This document shows, piece after piece, positions 47,340 to 54,629 of a stretch of 64,000 bases of DNA. Position numbers and translations under genes: made by a program. The stretch lies in the IMG/VR virus record IMGVR_UViG_3300032020_001000, positions 1-64,000 of that record. One strand, given 5' to 3'. This DNA is from a virus. Below the pieces are notes generated by a model. That model saw nothing but the letters and a program-made list of their open reading frames with translations. It was not told the origin of the DNA and did no database searches. The first letter of the stretch is position 1, and the number at the start of each line of letters is the position of its first letter.

Positions 47340-47715
47340 TATCGAGAAACGGCGCGAGAGGGCCGAGCATGCGCGGCAGCAGATTGCCCGCTTCCTGGCT
47401 GACCTGCGGGGAGCCATCGAGCGGCGCATAGCCGATTTGCATCGGTATGTCCGCCTCGCCGAGATAGTGGCGCTGATCGCGGAGCAGGCATGCCGGCATC
47501 CCGGGCAGCCCATTGATCTGACTGCGGAATTGGCGCCGCAGATCAGAACGTTTGCCATGTGGGCTCGGCAGAAAGCGGTGCAGGAACTCCATGAGTGGGA
47601 GACGGAGGCTAGGCGGCAAGGCCTATCATCTGCAGATATCAATCCCATGGCGGCATGGGATAAGCCGCCCGCTGCGGCTGAGGCGGAAGCGGAGACCGGC
47701 GAGGGCGCGGGCTGA
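47326..47715 (+). CDS. helical protein, 129 aa
   Basis: ATG 47326, 14-nt overlap with the ParB gene. Basic helical N-terminus (EKRRERAEHARQQIARFLAD), acidic Ala/Glu tail. Possibly a partner of the ParB-domain protein. Confidence 0.6.
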   Translation: MRQDDIEKRRERAEHARQQIARFLADLRGAIERRIADLHRYVRLAEIVALIAEQACRHPGQPIDLTAELAPQIRTFAMWARQKAVQELHEWETEARRQGLSSADINPMAAWDKPPAAAEAEAETGEGAG

Positions 47716-47933
47716 CGCGGCGAGCCGGGAGAGTGAGTGGCAGGGCATGGGGACGGCAGCGCGCGCTGCCGTTTCGCATTGATGGGTCGGGGTCCGGGTC
47801 CGGTGGCCCAGAGGCCAGCAGCGCGCACCAGGGCAGCCGTGTGGGGCACTGGGGATGGGAATGGTGGGCAGCCAGGGGCAGGGCGGCGGGCGGGACACAC
47901 GGGGGCATGTGGGGGCAGTTTCTGGGGCATGGA

Positions 47934-48021
47934 GCGCACGTCCGTTCGCTGTTTGAGGTCGAAAAGAAATCTGGCCCCAGGGCCCCGGGGCGGTTGACTT
48001 TGGCCGCCGGTGTGGTAACAT
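47934..48021 (+). promoter_or_regulatory. repeated regulatory module, copy 3, with promoter
   Basis: GCGCACGTCCGTTCGCTG (47934-47951), GAAAAGAAATCTGG, GGCCCCGGGGC, TTGACT (47994-47999), 16-nt spacer, TAACAT (48016-48021), then GACTGTCAGAC. The whole gap 47716-48072 has no convincing gene; its left part is a GC-rich tract with GGCA and GGGACACACGGG repeats. Confidence 0.7.
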
Positions 48022-48072
48022 CGGACTGTCAGACGCAGGCAAGCAGGGGCACAGCCCCGGAAGGGAACGGAG

Positions 48073-48375
48073 ATGACGGAGAAGACACGGATCGAGAAGC
48101 TGGAGAACCCGCAGGACCTGCTGACGCTGCTGAAGCTGCCGCGCACCTTCGAGTGGGACGGGAGCACCTGGGAGCATGGCAGCTCGAGCGCCGAGAGCAT
48201 GGCGGCGATGCTCGGTCTGCACGGACCCGAGAGAGTATACGCGCCGACCATCGAGTGGATGGCGCACGACAAGGATGCGCACGGGAACTTCACTCGCCAT
48301 CAGCGGATTCAGATGGTGTTCGAGGTTGACGGCACGACCATCAGCGCCGACCGCGTGGAGGTGATGAAGTACTGA
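48073..48375 (+). CDS. hypothetical early protein, 100 aa
   Basis: ATG 48073 with GGAAGGGAACGGAG upstream, 50 nt after promoter module 3. Soluble alpha/beta protein (RIEKLENPQDLLTLLKL, IQMVFEVDGTTISADRVEV). Unknown. Confidence 0.65.
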   Translation: MTEKTRIEKLENPQDLLTLLKLPRTFEWDGSTWEHGSSSAESMAAMLGLHGPERVYAPTIEWMAHDKDAHGNFTRHQRIQMVFEVDGTTISADRVEVMKY

Positions 48376-48450
48376 GCGAAACGGGGCTGCGGCCCCGTCC
48401 GCCGGGGATGGCCGCCCGGCGCTGAAGAGCCAGGCCAGAGAGGAATGGAG

Positions 48451-48645
48451 ATGAGAAGCGGATGCACCTGCGAGGGCAGAGCGAGGATAGACTGCCCGGA
48501 GCATGGGCCAGCTGAGAATCAGCGGCGGCTGGAGTGCGCCAAGCGCGAGCTGGAACTGCTGATGGAGAAGCGGCGGCAGGGCAAGCGCCTGACCCTGGCC
48601 GCGCGGCGGCAGACGCACGCCGAGGCTTGGAGCAAGAGGGTCTGA
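48451..48645 (+). CDS. small Cys/His protein, 64 aa
   Basis: ATG 48451 fits AGAGAGGA spacing; ATG 48445 is too close. CTCEGRARIDCPEHGP is a likely zinc site, followed by a basic helix. A GGGGCTGCGGCCCC hairpin precedes it. Unknown. Confidence 0.55.
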   Translation: MRSGCTCEGRARIDCPEHGPAENQRRLECAKRELELLMEKRRQGKRLTLAARRQTHAEAWSKRV

Positions 48646-49037
48646 TGATGAGAGTCGCGATTAAGTACTCGCCCTACAATGGGCGGCGCTACGGGAAGCC
48701 CTGGATTGGCATCATCAGCGGCTGGCCAGTGGGAGGCAAGCCGGAGCTGGAGTGGGGGGGATACGTCGGCGACGCCGGCGGGGGAGAGGCGGAGGTGGAT
48801 GCTGCGGTGGGGGACGTCAGCCGCAGCGGACAGAAAGACCAGCGAGGGACTCGCTCCCTCAGCAGCTGGCATATCGTGGGCAGCGATGGGGAGCTGGTAC
48901 AGGTCGGCCCCGTCGAGGCGCGAGAGGCCTGGGACAAGCGCCAGGCGGAGATGGCGCAGGGAGCGGACAACCCGTTACTGGCATTCACCGACGAGCAGTT
49001 GATGGCGGAGATGGAGCGGCGGGAACTGAGCGCGTAG
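48645..49037 (+). CDS. hypothetical protein, 130 aa
   Basis: ATG 48645/48648. Ends NPLLAFTDEQLMAEMERREL, a motif shared with the protein upstream of the TnpB/Cas12-like gene (30407). Beta-rich N-terminus. Unknown. Confidence 0.6.
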   Translation: MMRVAIKYSPYNGRRYGKPWIGIISGWPVGGKPELEWGGYVGDAGGGEAEVDAAVGDVSRSGQKDQRGTRSLSSWHIVGSDGELVQVGPVEAREAWDKRQAEMAQGADNPLLAFTDEQLMAEMERRELSA

Positions 49038-49068
49038 GGCCCGGCAAGGGCAGAAAGGAACAGAGCAG

Positions 49069-49281
49069 ATGAGGGACATTCTGCGAGTGATGAAGCTGGG
49101 CGATGGTGATGATGAAATTGGCATCACCATCGGGACGGGCGCGGTCTACCGCGTCGAGATGGACTGGTCAGGCAGCGAGGTCAACGTGACGGCCTACGAT
49201 GAGCGCGACCAGAAACTGCCGCACGGGCACCTGGCCGCGCGACTGACACTGGCGCTCATAGACCTGGGAATCGTGCCGTGA
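49069..49281 (+). CDS. small protein, 70 aa
   Basis: ATG 49069 with GAAAGGAAC upstream. Beta-rich (EIGITIGTGAVYRVEMDW) with a final helix. Unknown; overlaps the next gene (GTGA). Confidence 0.6.
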   Translation: MRDILRVMKLGDGDDEIGITIGTGAVYRVEMDWSGSEVNVTAYDERDQKLPHGHLAARLTLALIDLGIVP

Positions 49282-49532
49282 ACATCGTGGCGCACTATAC
49301 CCGCAAGCTCGGCGCCCCCGGGGCCGGCATCTACCGCTGCGGATACTGGGATACCAATTCGGGGACGACCCACGCGGCGAAGGACGGATACACGCTGTGC
49401 GGCCACCCCGTCCGCGGCGCCGAGCGGGGCTGGGAGGACCTGGGGCTGAGGCATACCGGACTGCCGCTCGACGACGGCCGCAACGGGGTAGGATGCAAAG
49501 GCTGTCTGCGCGCGGCGCGGAGGGCGCGATGA
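49278..49532 (+). CDS. Cys/His-containing protein, 84 aa
   Basis: GTGA overlap. YRCGYWD, TLCGHPV and GCKGCLRAARR suggest a zinc fold like small phage proteins that read 'T.CG... GVGCKGCLR'. Unknown. Confidence 0.6.
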   Translation: MNIVAHYTRKLGAPGAGIYRCGYWDTNSGTTHAAKDGYTLCGHPVRGAERGWEDLGLRHTGLPLDDGRNGVGCKGCLRAARRAR

Positions 49533-49732
49533 GAGTGACCATCTACGTGAACCCATTGGGATACTTCACCGCCGGGCCTGTGCTGCGTCGGCCAGTGACG
49601 CCGGGGACCTGGCGCCCACTGCTAACGTGGAAGCACCGGCGCCACCGCGGGGAGCCTGCCGCAGCCATCCGCCGGATGTACGGGGAGTTGCTCATGCGGA
49701 TGAAGCAGAGCAGAGAGGAGAGAGGGTCATGA
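49529..49732 (+). CDS. small basic protein, 67 aa
   Basis: ATGA overlap. MRVTIYVNPLGYFTAG then a basic helix (AAAIRRMYGELLMRMKQS). Unknown. Confidence 0.55.
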   Translation: MRVTIYVNPLGYFTAGPVLRRPVTPGTWRPLLTWKHRRHRGEPAAAIRRMYGELLMRMKQSREERGS

Positions 49733-50007
49733 GCGAAGCCAAGGTGAGTCTGCTGGAGGGGATGCAGTGTCCGGGCTGCGGGTTTGAGGCTGGCGATGAG
49801 GGGGAGCACCTGCATATCGAGGTCACACTGGTCGCGGACGTGTTTCCGAGCGGCGTGAGCTTCGAGGGCAGCGAGGAGGGTGCGCGCTGGGAGGATCAGG
49901 ACTACTGCCAGTGCTGCGAGTGCGGGCATGAGGGGACGGTAGGGGAGTTCCTCGCGGCCGGAGCAGCGGGGGAAGGAGCTAAGGACGGCAGCGGGACACC
50001 TGCCTGA
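49729..50007 (+). CDS. zinc-ribbon protein, 92 aa
   Basis: ATGA overlap, GAGAGAGGG upstream. GMQCPGCGFEA and DYCQCCECGHEG form a ribbon around a beta insert. Unknown. Confidence 0.6.
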   Translation: MSEAKVSLLEGMQCPGCGFEAGDEGEHLHIEVTLVADVFPSGVSFEGSEEGARWEDQDYCQCCECGHEGTVGEFLAAGAAGEGAKDGSGTPA

Positions 50008-50195
50008 GCCAGGCAGATCGACAGAGCGCGGTCGACGCGCTCGTGGCCGAGGGACTGGCCTACCGCGACGCCTCGGCGTTCGTCGACTTCATGTTCGGCA
50101 CAGTCGCCGTGATCCGCGACTGCGAGCCGGACGAGCACCTGGACGAGGAGCTGCGGCGGAGACTGACCATGATGGCCGAGGAGGCGTGGCGATGA
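50004..50195 (+). CDS. small acidic protein with non-ATG start
   Basis: A coding-like frame fills the gap between 50007 and 50192 but has no ATG at its head. CTG 50004 (overlapping the previous TGA) or GTG 50043 could start it. The product contains LAYRDASAFVDFMFGTVAVI and ends LTMMAEEAWR, overlapping the next ATG. Codon use matches neighbours. Confidence 0.45.
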   Translation: MSQADRQSAVDALVAEGLAYRDASAFVDFMFGTVAVIRDCEPDEHLDEELRRRLTMMAEEAWR

Positions 50196-50608
50196 CCAAT
50201 GAGTCGGATCGAATCAGTGCGTGGGTGCCGCAGGAGATCATTGCGGCGCTGACGGCGCGCGGCATTCTGAGCGAGGCGCTGCGCGAGGTGCTGGCGCGAT
50301 ACTTCGCGCTGCTCGAGGCAGCGCGGGCGGACCTGCGGGAGCGATTCGCGGCGGCCGAACTCGGCCTGCTCGTGGACATCTGCCAGGGCACGCTGTGGGA
50401 GGCGCACACCCTGTGCATGGTGGGGCAGCAGGCGGCAGACGCCGAGGATGCGCACTACGAGAGATGGGGACTGGAGCGCAGGGACCTGCTGAAAAAGATG
50501 CGGGGGCTCAATCTCCTGCAGCGCGCAGCCCTGGTCGATGCCATCGAGCGCTACTGGCGGGCGTCCGCAACTGGCATGCGGATCAGCCATGAGGGGATAT
50601 TGGGCTGA
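50192..50608 (+). CDS. helical protein, 138 aa
   Basis: ATGA overlap. ISAWVPQEIIAALTARGILS EAL-type start resembles CopG/Arc-like beta-strand regulators, followed by long helices and a Cys pair. Unknown; possibly DNA binding. Confidence 0.6.
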   Translation: MTNESDRISAWVPQEIIAALTARGILSEALREVLARYFALLEAARADLRERFAAAELGLLVDICQGTLWEAHTLCMVGQQAADAEDAHYERWGLERRDLLKKMRGLNLLQRAALVDAIERYWRASATGMRISHEGILG

Positions 50609-50731
50609 CGAGACAGCATGTGCGGCGCCGGCGATGTGGGCGGCGAGAAGGGCACGGGCCTCTGGCGCGCGCCATAGATTCGCCGGCGCTGGCGCTGCGG
50701 CCGGCGAAGCGAGAGCGGCAAGGCAGCGAGG

Positions 50732-50753
50732 GCTGCTCAAATAGATTGCAGGA
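50732..50753 (+). repeat. 22-nt leader repeat, copy 1
   Basis: GCTGCTCAAATA-G-ATTGCAGGA. The same string (C in place of the middle G) occurs at 51614, each time upstream of a gene for an exported protein. Only weak small frames occupy 50609-50850. Confidence 0.6.
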
Positions 50754-50850
50754 AGGAGAAAGCGCGCCAAGCATCGGCGTGAGAAAGGGCGAGGAGGGCA
50801 GGAAGATGGTCAAGGCAAAGTGGCTGGTTAAGGACAGGAGGTTTGTTCCG

Positions 50851-51612
50851 ATGAAGTGGCTGCGCGTCCTAGGCATCATCGCATTAGTCATGTACCTCAC
50901 GCCGCCAGCGGCGGCCGTGGACTGGGTGGGAACACTGCCCGAGGCGGTGGCGGCCCTGAAGCCACCTCCGCCGGCAGAACTGCCGGTGGCCGTGCTGCCT
51001 GTCTGGGCGCCAAGCCCGCGCGTCGCCGCCCTGGCCCGGGCCTGCATCCTGCTCAATCTTGAACGCAGGGGCTTCGCCCTGGCTCCATCCGGCAAACTCC
51101 GGCCTTCTGCCGAGACGCGCGATCGCGCCCCCCAGGCGCCCAGCCCCGAGTCCGTGGCGATCCATGCCGCGAAGGTGGACATCCTGGTCAAGGTGGCCCG
51201 CGCCCGCGACCCGACCGCGCGCCTGGAGCGCGAGGATGCGCTGGGCCTTGGGGAGAGAGCGAAGGCGCGATGGGTCATATTCGGCGAAGTGGAAAACCTC
51301 AATACCGCGATTCACAAGCGGATATTGTTCACTCGCAAGGTCGGCTCTATTGACATGCGCCTATCGCTGCTGGACGTTCCGACCGGGGAGGTTGTCTACT
51401 GGGCGTATATCCGCGACACGGGCACTGGCGGAGTCGGGTTCTGGATGGCGCCAGCCCAGGAGATCGAGCGACACCTGCTGACCCGCACCATCAACCGCAT
51501 CATGGACGACATAGCGAAGGCGCTTCCGCCCCACAAAGTGGGCAGCGAGGTCACCGAGGCCCAAGTGCAGCGCCTGGCTGAAACCATAGGGTTCGAGTTG
51601 GTGATGGAGTAG
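50851..51612 (+). CDS. exported CsgG/LpoB-like protein, 253 aa
   Basis: ATG 50851 has AGGAGG 9 nt upstream; ATG 50806 is a longer alternative. Signal peptide MKWLRVLGIIALVMYL. The mature part (VAVLPVWAPSPRVAALA, ARWVIFGEVENLNTA, KVGSIDMRLSLLDVPTGEVV, LTRTINRIMDDIAKAL) follows the CsgG/curli-assembly-like fold seen in lipoproteins of diderm bacteria. No lipobox Cys is visible. Probably a lysogenic-conversion envelope protein. Confidence 0.6.
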   Translation: MKWLRVLGIIALVMYLTPPAAAVDWVGTLPEAVAALKPPPPAELPVAVLPVWAPSPRVAALARACILLNLERRGFALAPSGKLRPSAETRDRAPQAPSPESVAIHAAKVDILVKVARARDPTARLEREDALGLGERAKARWVIFGEVENLNTAIHKRILFTRKVGSIDMRLSLLDVPTGEVVYWAYIRDTGTGGVGFWMAPAQEIERHLLTRTINRIMDDIAKALPPHKVGSEVTEAQVQRLAETIGFELVME

Positions 51613-51613
51613 C

Positions 51614-51635
51614 GCTGCTCAAATACATTGCAGGA
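51614..51635 (+). repeat. 22-nt leader repeat, copy 2
   Basis: GCTGCTCAAATA-C-ATTGCAGGA, 21 of 22 identical to 50732. Its 3' end supplies the Shine-Dalgarno (CAGGAGGGA) of the gene at 51646. Confidence 0.6.
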
Positions 51636-51645
51636 GGGATTGACC

Positions 51646-52179
51646 ATGAGATGGGTAGTCGTTGTGGCGGTGCTGTTGCTGATAGCAGGAATTGGCTGGA
51701 GCGCAGGCGATGAAGCAGGACGCGACCTTTCGGTGGCAGTCCTTTACGGTCAGGGCTCCAGCGGCGGTGATGCAGCGTTTGGTATGGAACTGATCGGGGG
51801 TCGCGGCGCAGATTGGGATGGAGTGGCGCTGTGGCTTTCGGGCAAGCCCTTCCAGGGAGAGGATGTGATTGACACATCCATTCCGCATGGCGACTATCGC
51901 GTCCGCGAGGAGCACGGATCGATTGGGCTGCAGTACCTGCATGGATCGGGAACTCCGCGCGCGCTGGCCATCGTCGGTGTCGGCTTCATCATGGATGAGA
52001 CCCGCTACATTCAAGTTTCCAACGTCACGGGCTGGGAGTGGGCCGGCGGATCTGATACGCATTACGAGGTGACCGCACAGGTCGGCGGCCGCCTGCAGCT
52101 TGCGCCCGGGCTCAGCTTGCGCGCGGGCTATGATAGCCATTACCGCGCCTTTGGCGGCCTGGCCTTTCAATCGCGGTAG
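51646..52179 (+). CDS. exported beta-barrel-like protein, 177 aa
   Basis: ATG 51646 with CAGGAGGGA. Signal peptide (RWVVVVAVLLLIAGIGWSAG). Mature region is a series of amphipathic strands (VAVLYGQGSSGGDAAFGMEL, GVALWLSGKPF, VTAQVGGRLQLAPGLSLRAG), fitting a small outer-membrane barrel. Compare 3223. Probably envelope-directed. Confidence 0.6.
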   Translation: MRWVVVVAVLLLIAGIGWSAGDEAGRDLSVAVLYGQGSSGGDAAFGMELIGGRGADWDGVALWLSGKPFQGEDVIDTSIPHGDYRVREEHGSIGLQYLHGSGTPRALAIVGVGFIMDETRYIQVSNVTGWEWAGGSDTHYEVTAQVGGRLQLAPGLSLRAGYDSHYRAFGGLAFQSR

Positions 52180-52272
52180 GGGCTATAACGACACCAGGCA
52201 GGGGAGACCGGGGCACACGCGGGCAGCTGCGGGGCAACCGCAAGGGCTGTGTGTGGACCCGCCCTCGTGTGG

Positions 52273-52316
52273 TATAATCGAGACGGGCCGCCTGCGGGAA
52301 AACTGTGGGCGGCCCG
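52273..52316 (+). promoter_or_regulatory. extended -10 promoter followed by a 9-bp hairpin
   Basis: TGGTATAAT (TATAAT 52273-52278) without a clear -35, then CGGGCCGCC (52284-52292) pairing perfectly with GGCGGCCCG (52308-52316). The hairpin sits at the very 5' end of the transcript for the methyltransferase gene. Confidence 0.6.
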
Positions 52317-52342
52317 GCTTGTGGCCCTGCCTGGAGAGTGCA

Positions 52343-53809
52343 TTGACTGAACCGACCGACTGGTTGCGCCTGCCGCTCGAGCGGCTGCTGGCGAATCCGC
52401 GCAACTACCGCAGGCATCCCGAGGCGCAGATCGCGGCGCTCCGCGCCAACCTCAGTCGTCATGGGCAGCAGAAGCCCGTGGTGATCCGCTCGGACGACAC
52501 GATCCTGGCCGGCCACGCGCTGGTGGAGGCGGCGCGGCAGTCGGGCTGGAGCGAGATCGGCATACGCGTCTACGACGGCACCGCCCCCGACGCATTCCTG
52601 GTCGACGATAACGAGTCGGTGCGCCTGGCAGAGGATGATGACCAGGCACTCGCCGGGCTGCTGCGAGAGCGCATGGAGGCGGGGACGCTGGACTCCACGG
52701 GCTGGGGAGAGGATGAGGTGCGGGCGCTGCTCGAGCGCATCGAGGCGGAGCAGCACCAGGTGCAGGGCGAAGATCCGGGGCCGGGGGAGGCGCCGGCGGA
52801 GCCGGTAACGCGCCCGGGCGACTTATGGCTGCTGGGCGAGCACCGGCTGCTGTGCGGTGACTGCATGGTCGAGGGCGACATCGACCGCCTCATGGCCGGC
52901 GAGAAGGCCGGGTGCTGCGTGACGTCGCCGCCCTACGCCATGCAGCGAGAATCGACGTACGGCGGCACCCCCGCCTCCGATTATCCCGCCTGGTTCCGGC
53001 GCGTGGCAGCCCAGGTGTGGAGCGCGCTCGATGAGGCCGGCAGTTTCTTTCTGAACCTCAAAGAACACGTCGAGGATGGCCAGCGCAGCCTCTACGTCAT
53101 GCGTACGGTGATCGCTCTCGTCGAGGCGGGTTGGCGCTACGTGGATCAGCTGATCTGGGTGAAGCCCGGGCTGCCGGGCGAGCACTACCCGCGCTTGAAG
53201 AATGACTTCGAGCCGATTCATTTCTTCGCGCGGCAGGACGCCGTCAACTGGCAAGTGCGGGTTGTGGACATGAACCGCGACTGGCTGGCGGAGACCGACT
53301 TCAACCTGGCGGAGATGTATGAGGACATCTTCCAGTTCTCCAAGCAGTTCCGGATCAGGTTCCGACCGCGCGCAGTGGGGCACCGAAGCACGGGCGTTCC
53401 TGAGTATCAAGGGCCCGGCGGCTCCTACGGCCCCAGCGGGAACATCAGCCTGAACGATGATGTGCGAGTCTCAGGCATCGCGCGCCCGGGCAACGTGCAG
53501 CATTTTGGACTAAATCGTGAATCCTTCGATCATCCGGCGGTGTTCCCGGTGGCGCTGCCGGCCTTCTTCATGCGCTTGACCACCGAGGAAGGCGGGCTGA
53601 CCTTCGAACCCTTCTCCGGCGCGGGCACGACCATCATCGCCGCGGAGCAGAACCAGCGCCGATGCGTCGCCGTGGAACTGGTGCCGGCCTACTGCGACGT
53701 CGCTATCGAGCGCTGGCAGCGCATGACCGGACGCCCAGTGTCCCATGCGGAGACAGGCAGAACCTTCGCCGAGTACACTCAGGAGCGTGCTCAGGGCGGC
53801 GCAGAGTGA
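52343..53809 (+). CDS. ParB-domain / DNA methyltransferase fusion
   Basis: TTG 52343 (LTEPTDWLRLPL) with GGAGAG upstream is the likely start; no ATG lies nearby in frame. Residues 1-90 are a ParB/Srx domain (NPRNYRRHPEAQIAALRANL, GHALVEAARQSGWSEI). The methyltransferase follows: LLCGDC, VTSPPYAMQ (motif IV SPPY), LIWVKPG, FEPFSGAGTTIIAAE (motif I) and RRCVAVEL. SPPY order points to an N4-cytosine or N6-adenine beta-type enzyme. Such fusions are common in phages and may protect DNA. Confidence 0.88.
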   Translation: MTEPTDWLRLPLERLLANPRNYRRHPEAQIAALRANLSRHGQQKPVVIRSDDTILAGHALVEAARQSGWSEIGIRVYDGTAPDAFLVDDNESVRLAEDDDQALAGLLRERMEAGTLDSTGWGEDEVRALLERIEAEQHQVQGEDPGPGEAPAEPVTRPGDLWLLGEHRLLCGDCMVEGDIDRLMAGEKAGCCVTSPPYAMQRESTYGGTPASDYPAWFRRVAAQVWSALDEAGSFFLNLKEHVEDGQRSLYVMRTVIALVEAGWRYVDQLIWVKPGLPGEHYPRLKNDFEPIHFFARQDAVNWQVRVVDMNRDWLAETDFNLAEMYEDIFQFSKQFRIRFRPRAVGHRSTGVPEYQGPGGSYGPSGNISLNDDVRVSGIARPGNVQHFGLNRESFDHPAVFPVALPAFFMRLTTEEGGLTFEPFSGAGTTIIAAEQNQRRCVAVELVPAYCDVAIERWQRMTGRPVSHAETGRTFAEYTQERAQGGAE

Positions 53810-53855
53810 CACAGATCGGGACAGTCATCGCGCGCGCGCGCGAGGCGGCAGACGC

Positions 53856-54629
53856 ATGAGCGCCGATCGGCAACCGCTGCAGCCGGCCGGGAATGGGGCA
53901 GACGGGAGCCCCGGCGGGGAGCAACGTGGAGGGACGGGACCAGATCACCAGCCGCCGGGCAATGTAGGCACACAGGGGCACACAGGGGCAACTCCGGGGC
54001 AACCTGGGCGGCGACGGCGCGGCGGTGGGGCCCGGGCGGAGCGGATCGCTATCCTCGAGGAGCGGCGTACGCGGGTGTGGATGCTGGCACTCGTCCGCAA
54101 GCTCAGCGTCCGCGAGATCGCCCAGGTCGTGGGCGTTGGGAAGAGCACGGTCGACCGGGATCTGCTGACGGTCCGCAGGCGCACACATGCAGTGATACGC
54201 GCGACCGGCCGCATGGAGCAAGCCGTCCTGCAGATGGCGGCGCAGATTATCGAGACCTGCGACGCGGTGGCGCGGCAGGCCTGGGCCGACCTGATGGAGG
54301 CGCCAAAGGGCTCGTCGACGCGGGCGCGGTTCCTGCGGATCATCCTGGGAGCCGTCGCAGAGCAGGTCAAGTTGCTGCAATCCCTCGGGGTAATGAAGCG
54401 GGTACCGGAGGAGGTGGTGATCGGTGGATTCGAGCTTGAGCAGCGTCTCCAGCGACTCAGCGACGAGGATGCGGCCGCAGCTATCGCGCTCCTCGATCAA
54501 ATCTGTCCCCCTATTGAGGGAGCCACTGGCGGCAATGGTGGCCGCGCGCAGCGACCCGCGAGCGTGGATCGAGAGCCACCTTTGGATACGCGACAAGCGC
54601 CGCCGCCTGATACCACTGCACCTGAATGA
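53856..54629 (+). CDS. terS: terminase small subunit-like protein
   Basis: ATG 53856; a 17-codon frame (GTG 53807) and a GCGCGCGCGCGC tract precede it. 257 aa with a Gly/Pro-rich N-terminus, a helix-turn-helix (LSVREIAQVVGVGKSTVDRD, ~95-115) and long helices. Position directly before the large subunit and the HTH support packaging-site recognition. The last 95 nt overlap the large subunit gene. Confidence 0.7.
   Translation: MSADRQPLQPAGNGADGSPGGEQRGGTGPDHQPPGNVGTQGHTGATPGQPGRRRRGGGARAERIAILEERRTRVWMLALVRKLSVREIAQVVGVGKSTVDRDLLTVRRRTHAVIRATGRMEQAVLQMAAQIIETCDAVARQAWADLMEAPKGSSTRARFLRIILGAVAEQVKLLQSLGVMKRVPEEVVIGGFELEQRLQRLSDEDAAAAIALLDQICPPIEGATGGNGGRAQRPASVDREPPLDTRQAPPPDTTAPE

Noticed and set aside
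53829-53841. Z-DNA or regulatory GCGCGC tract
   Set aside because: Short alternating GC runs are expected by chance in such GC-rich coding DNA; no second feature supports a function.
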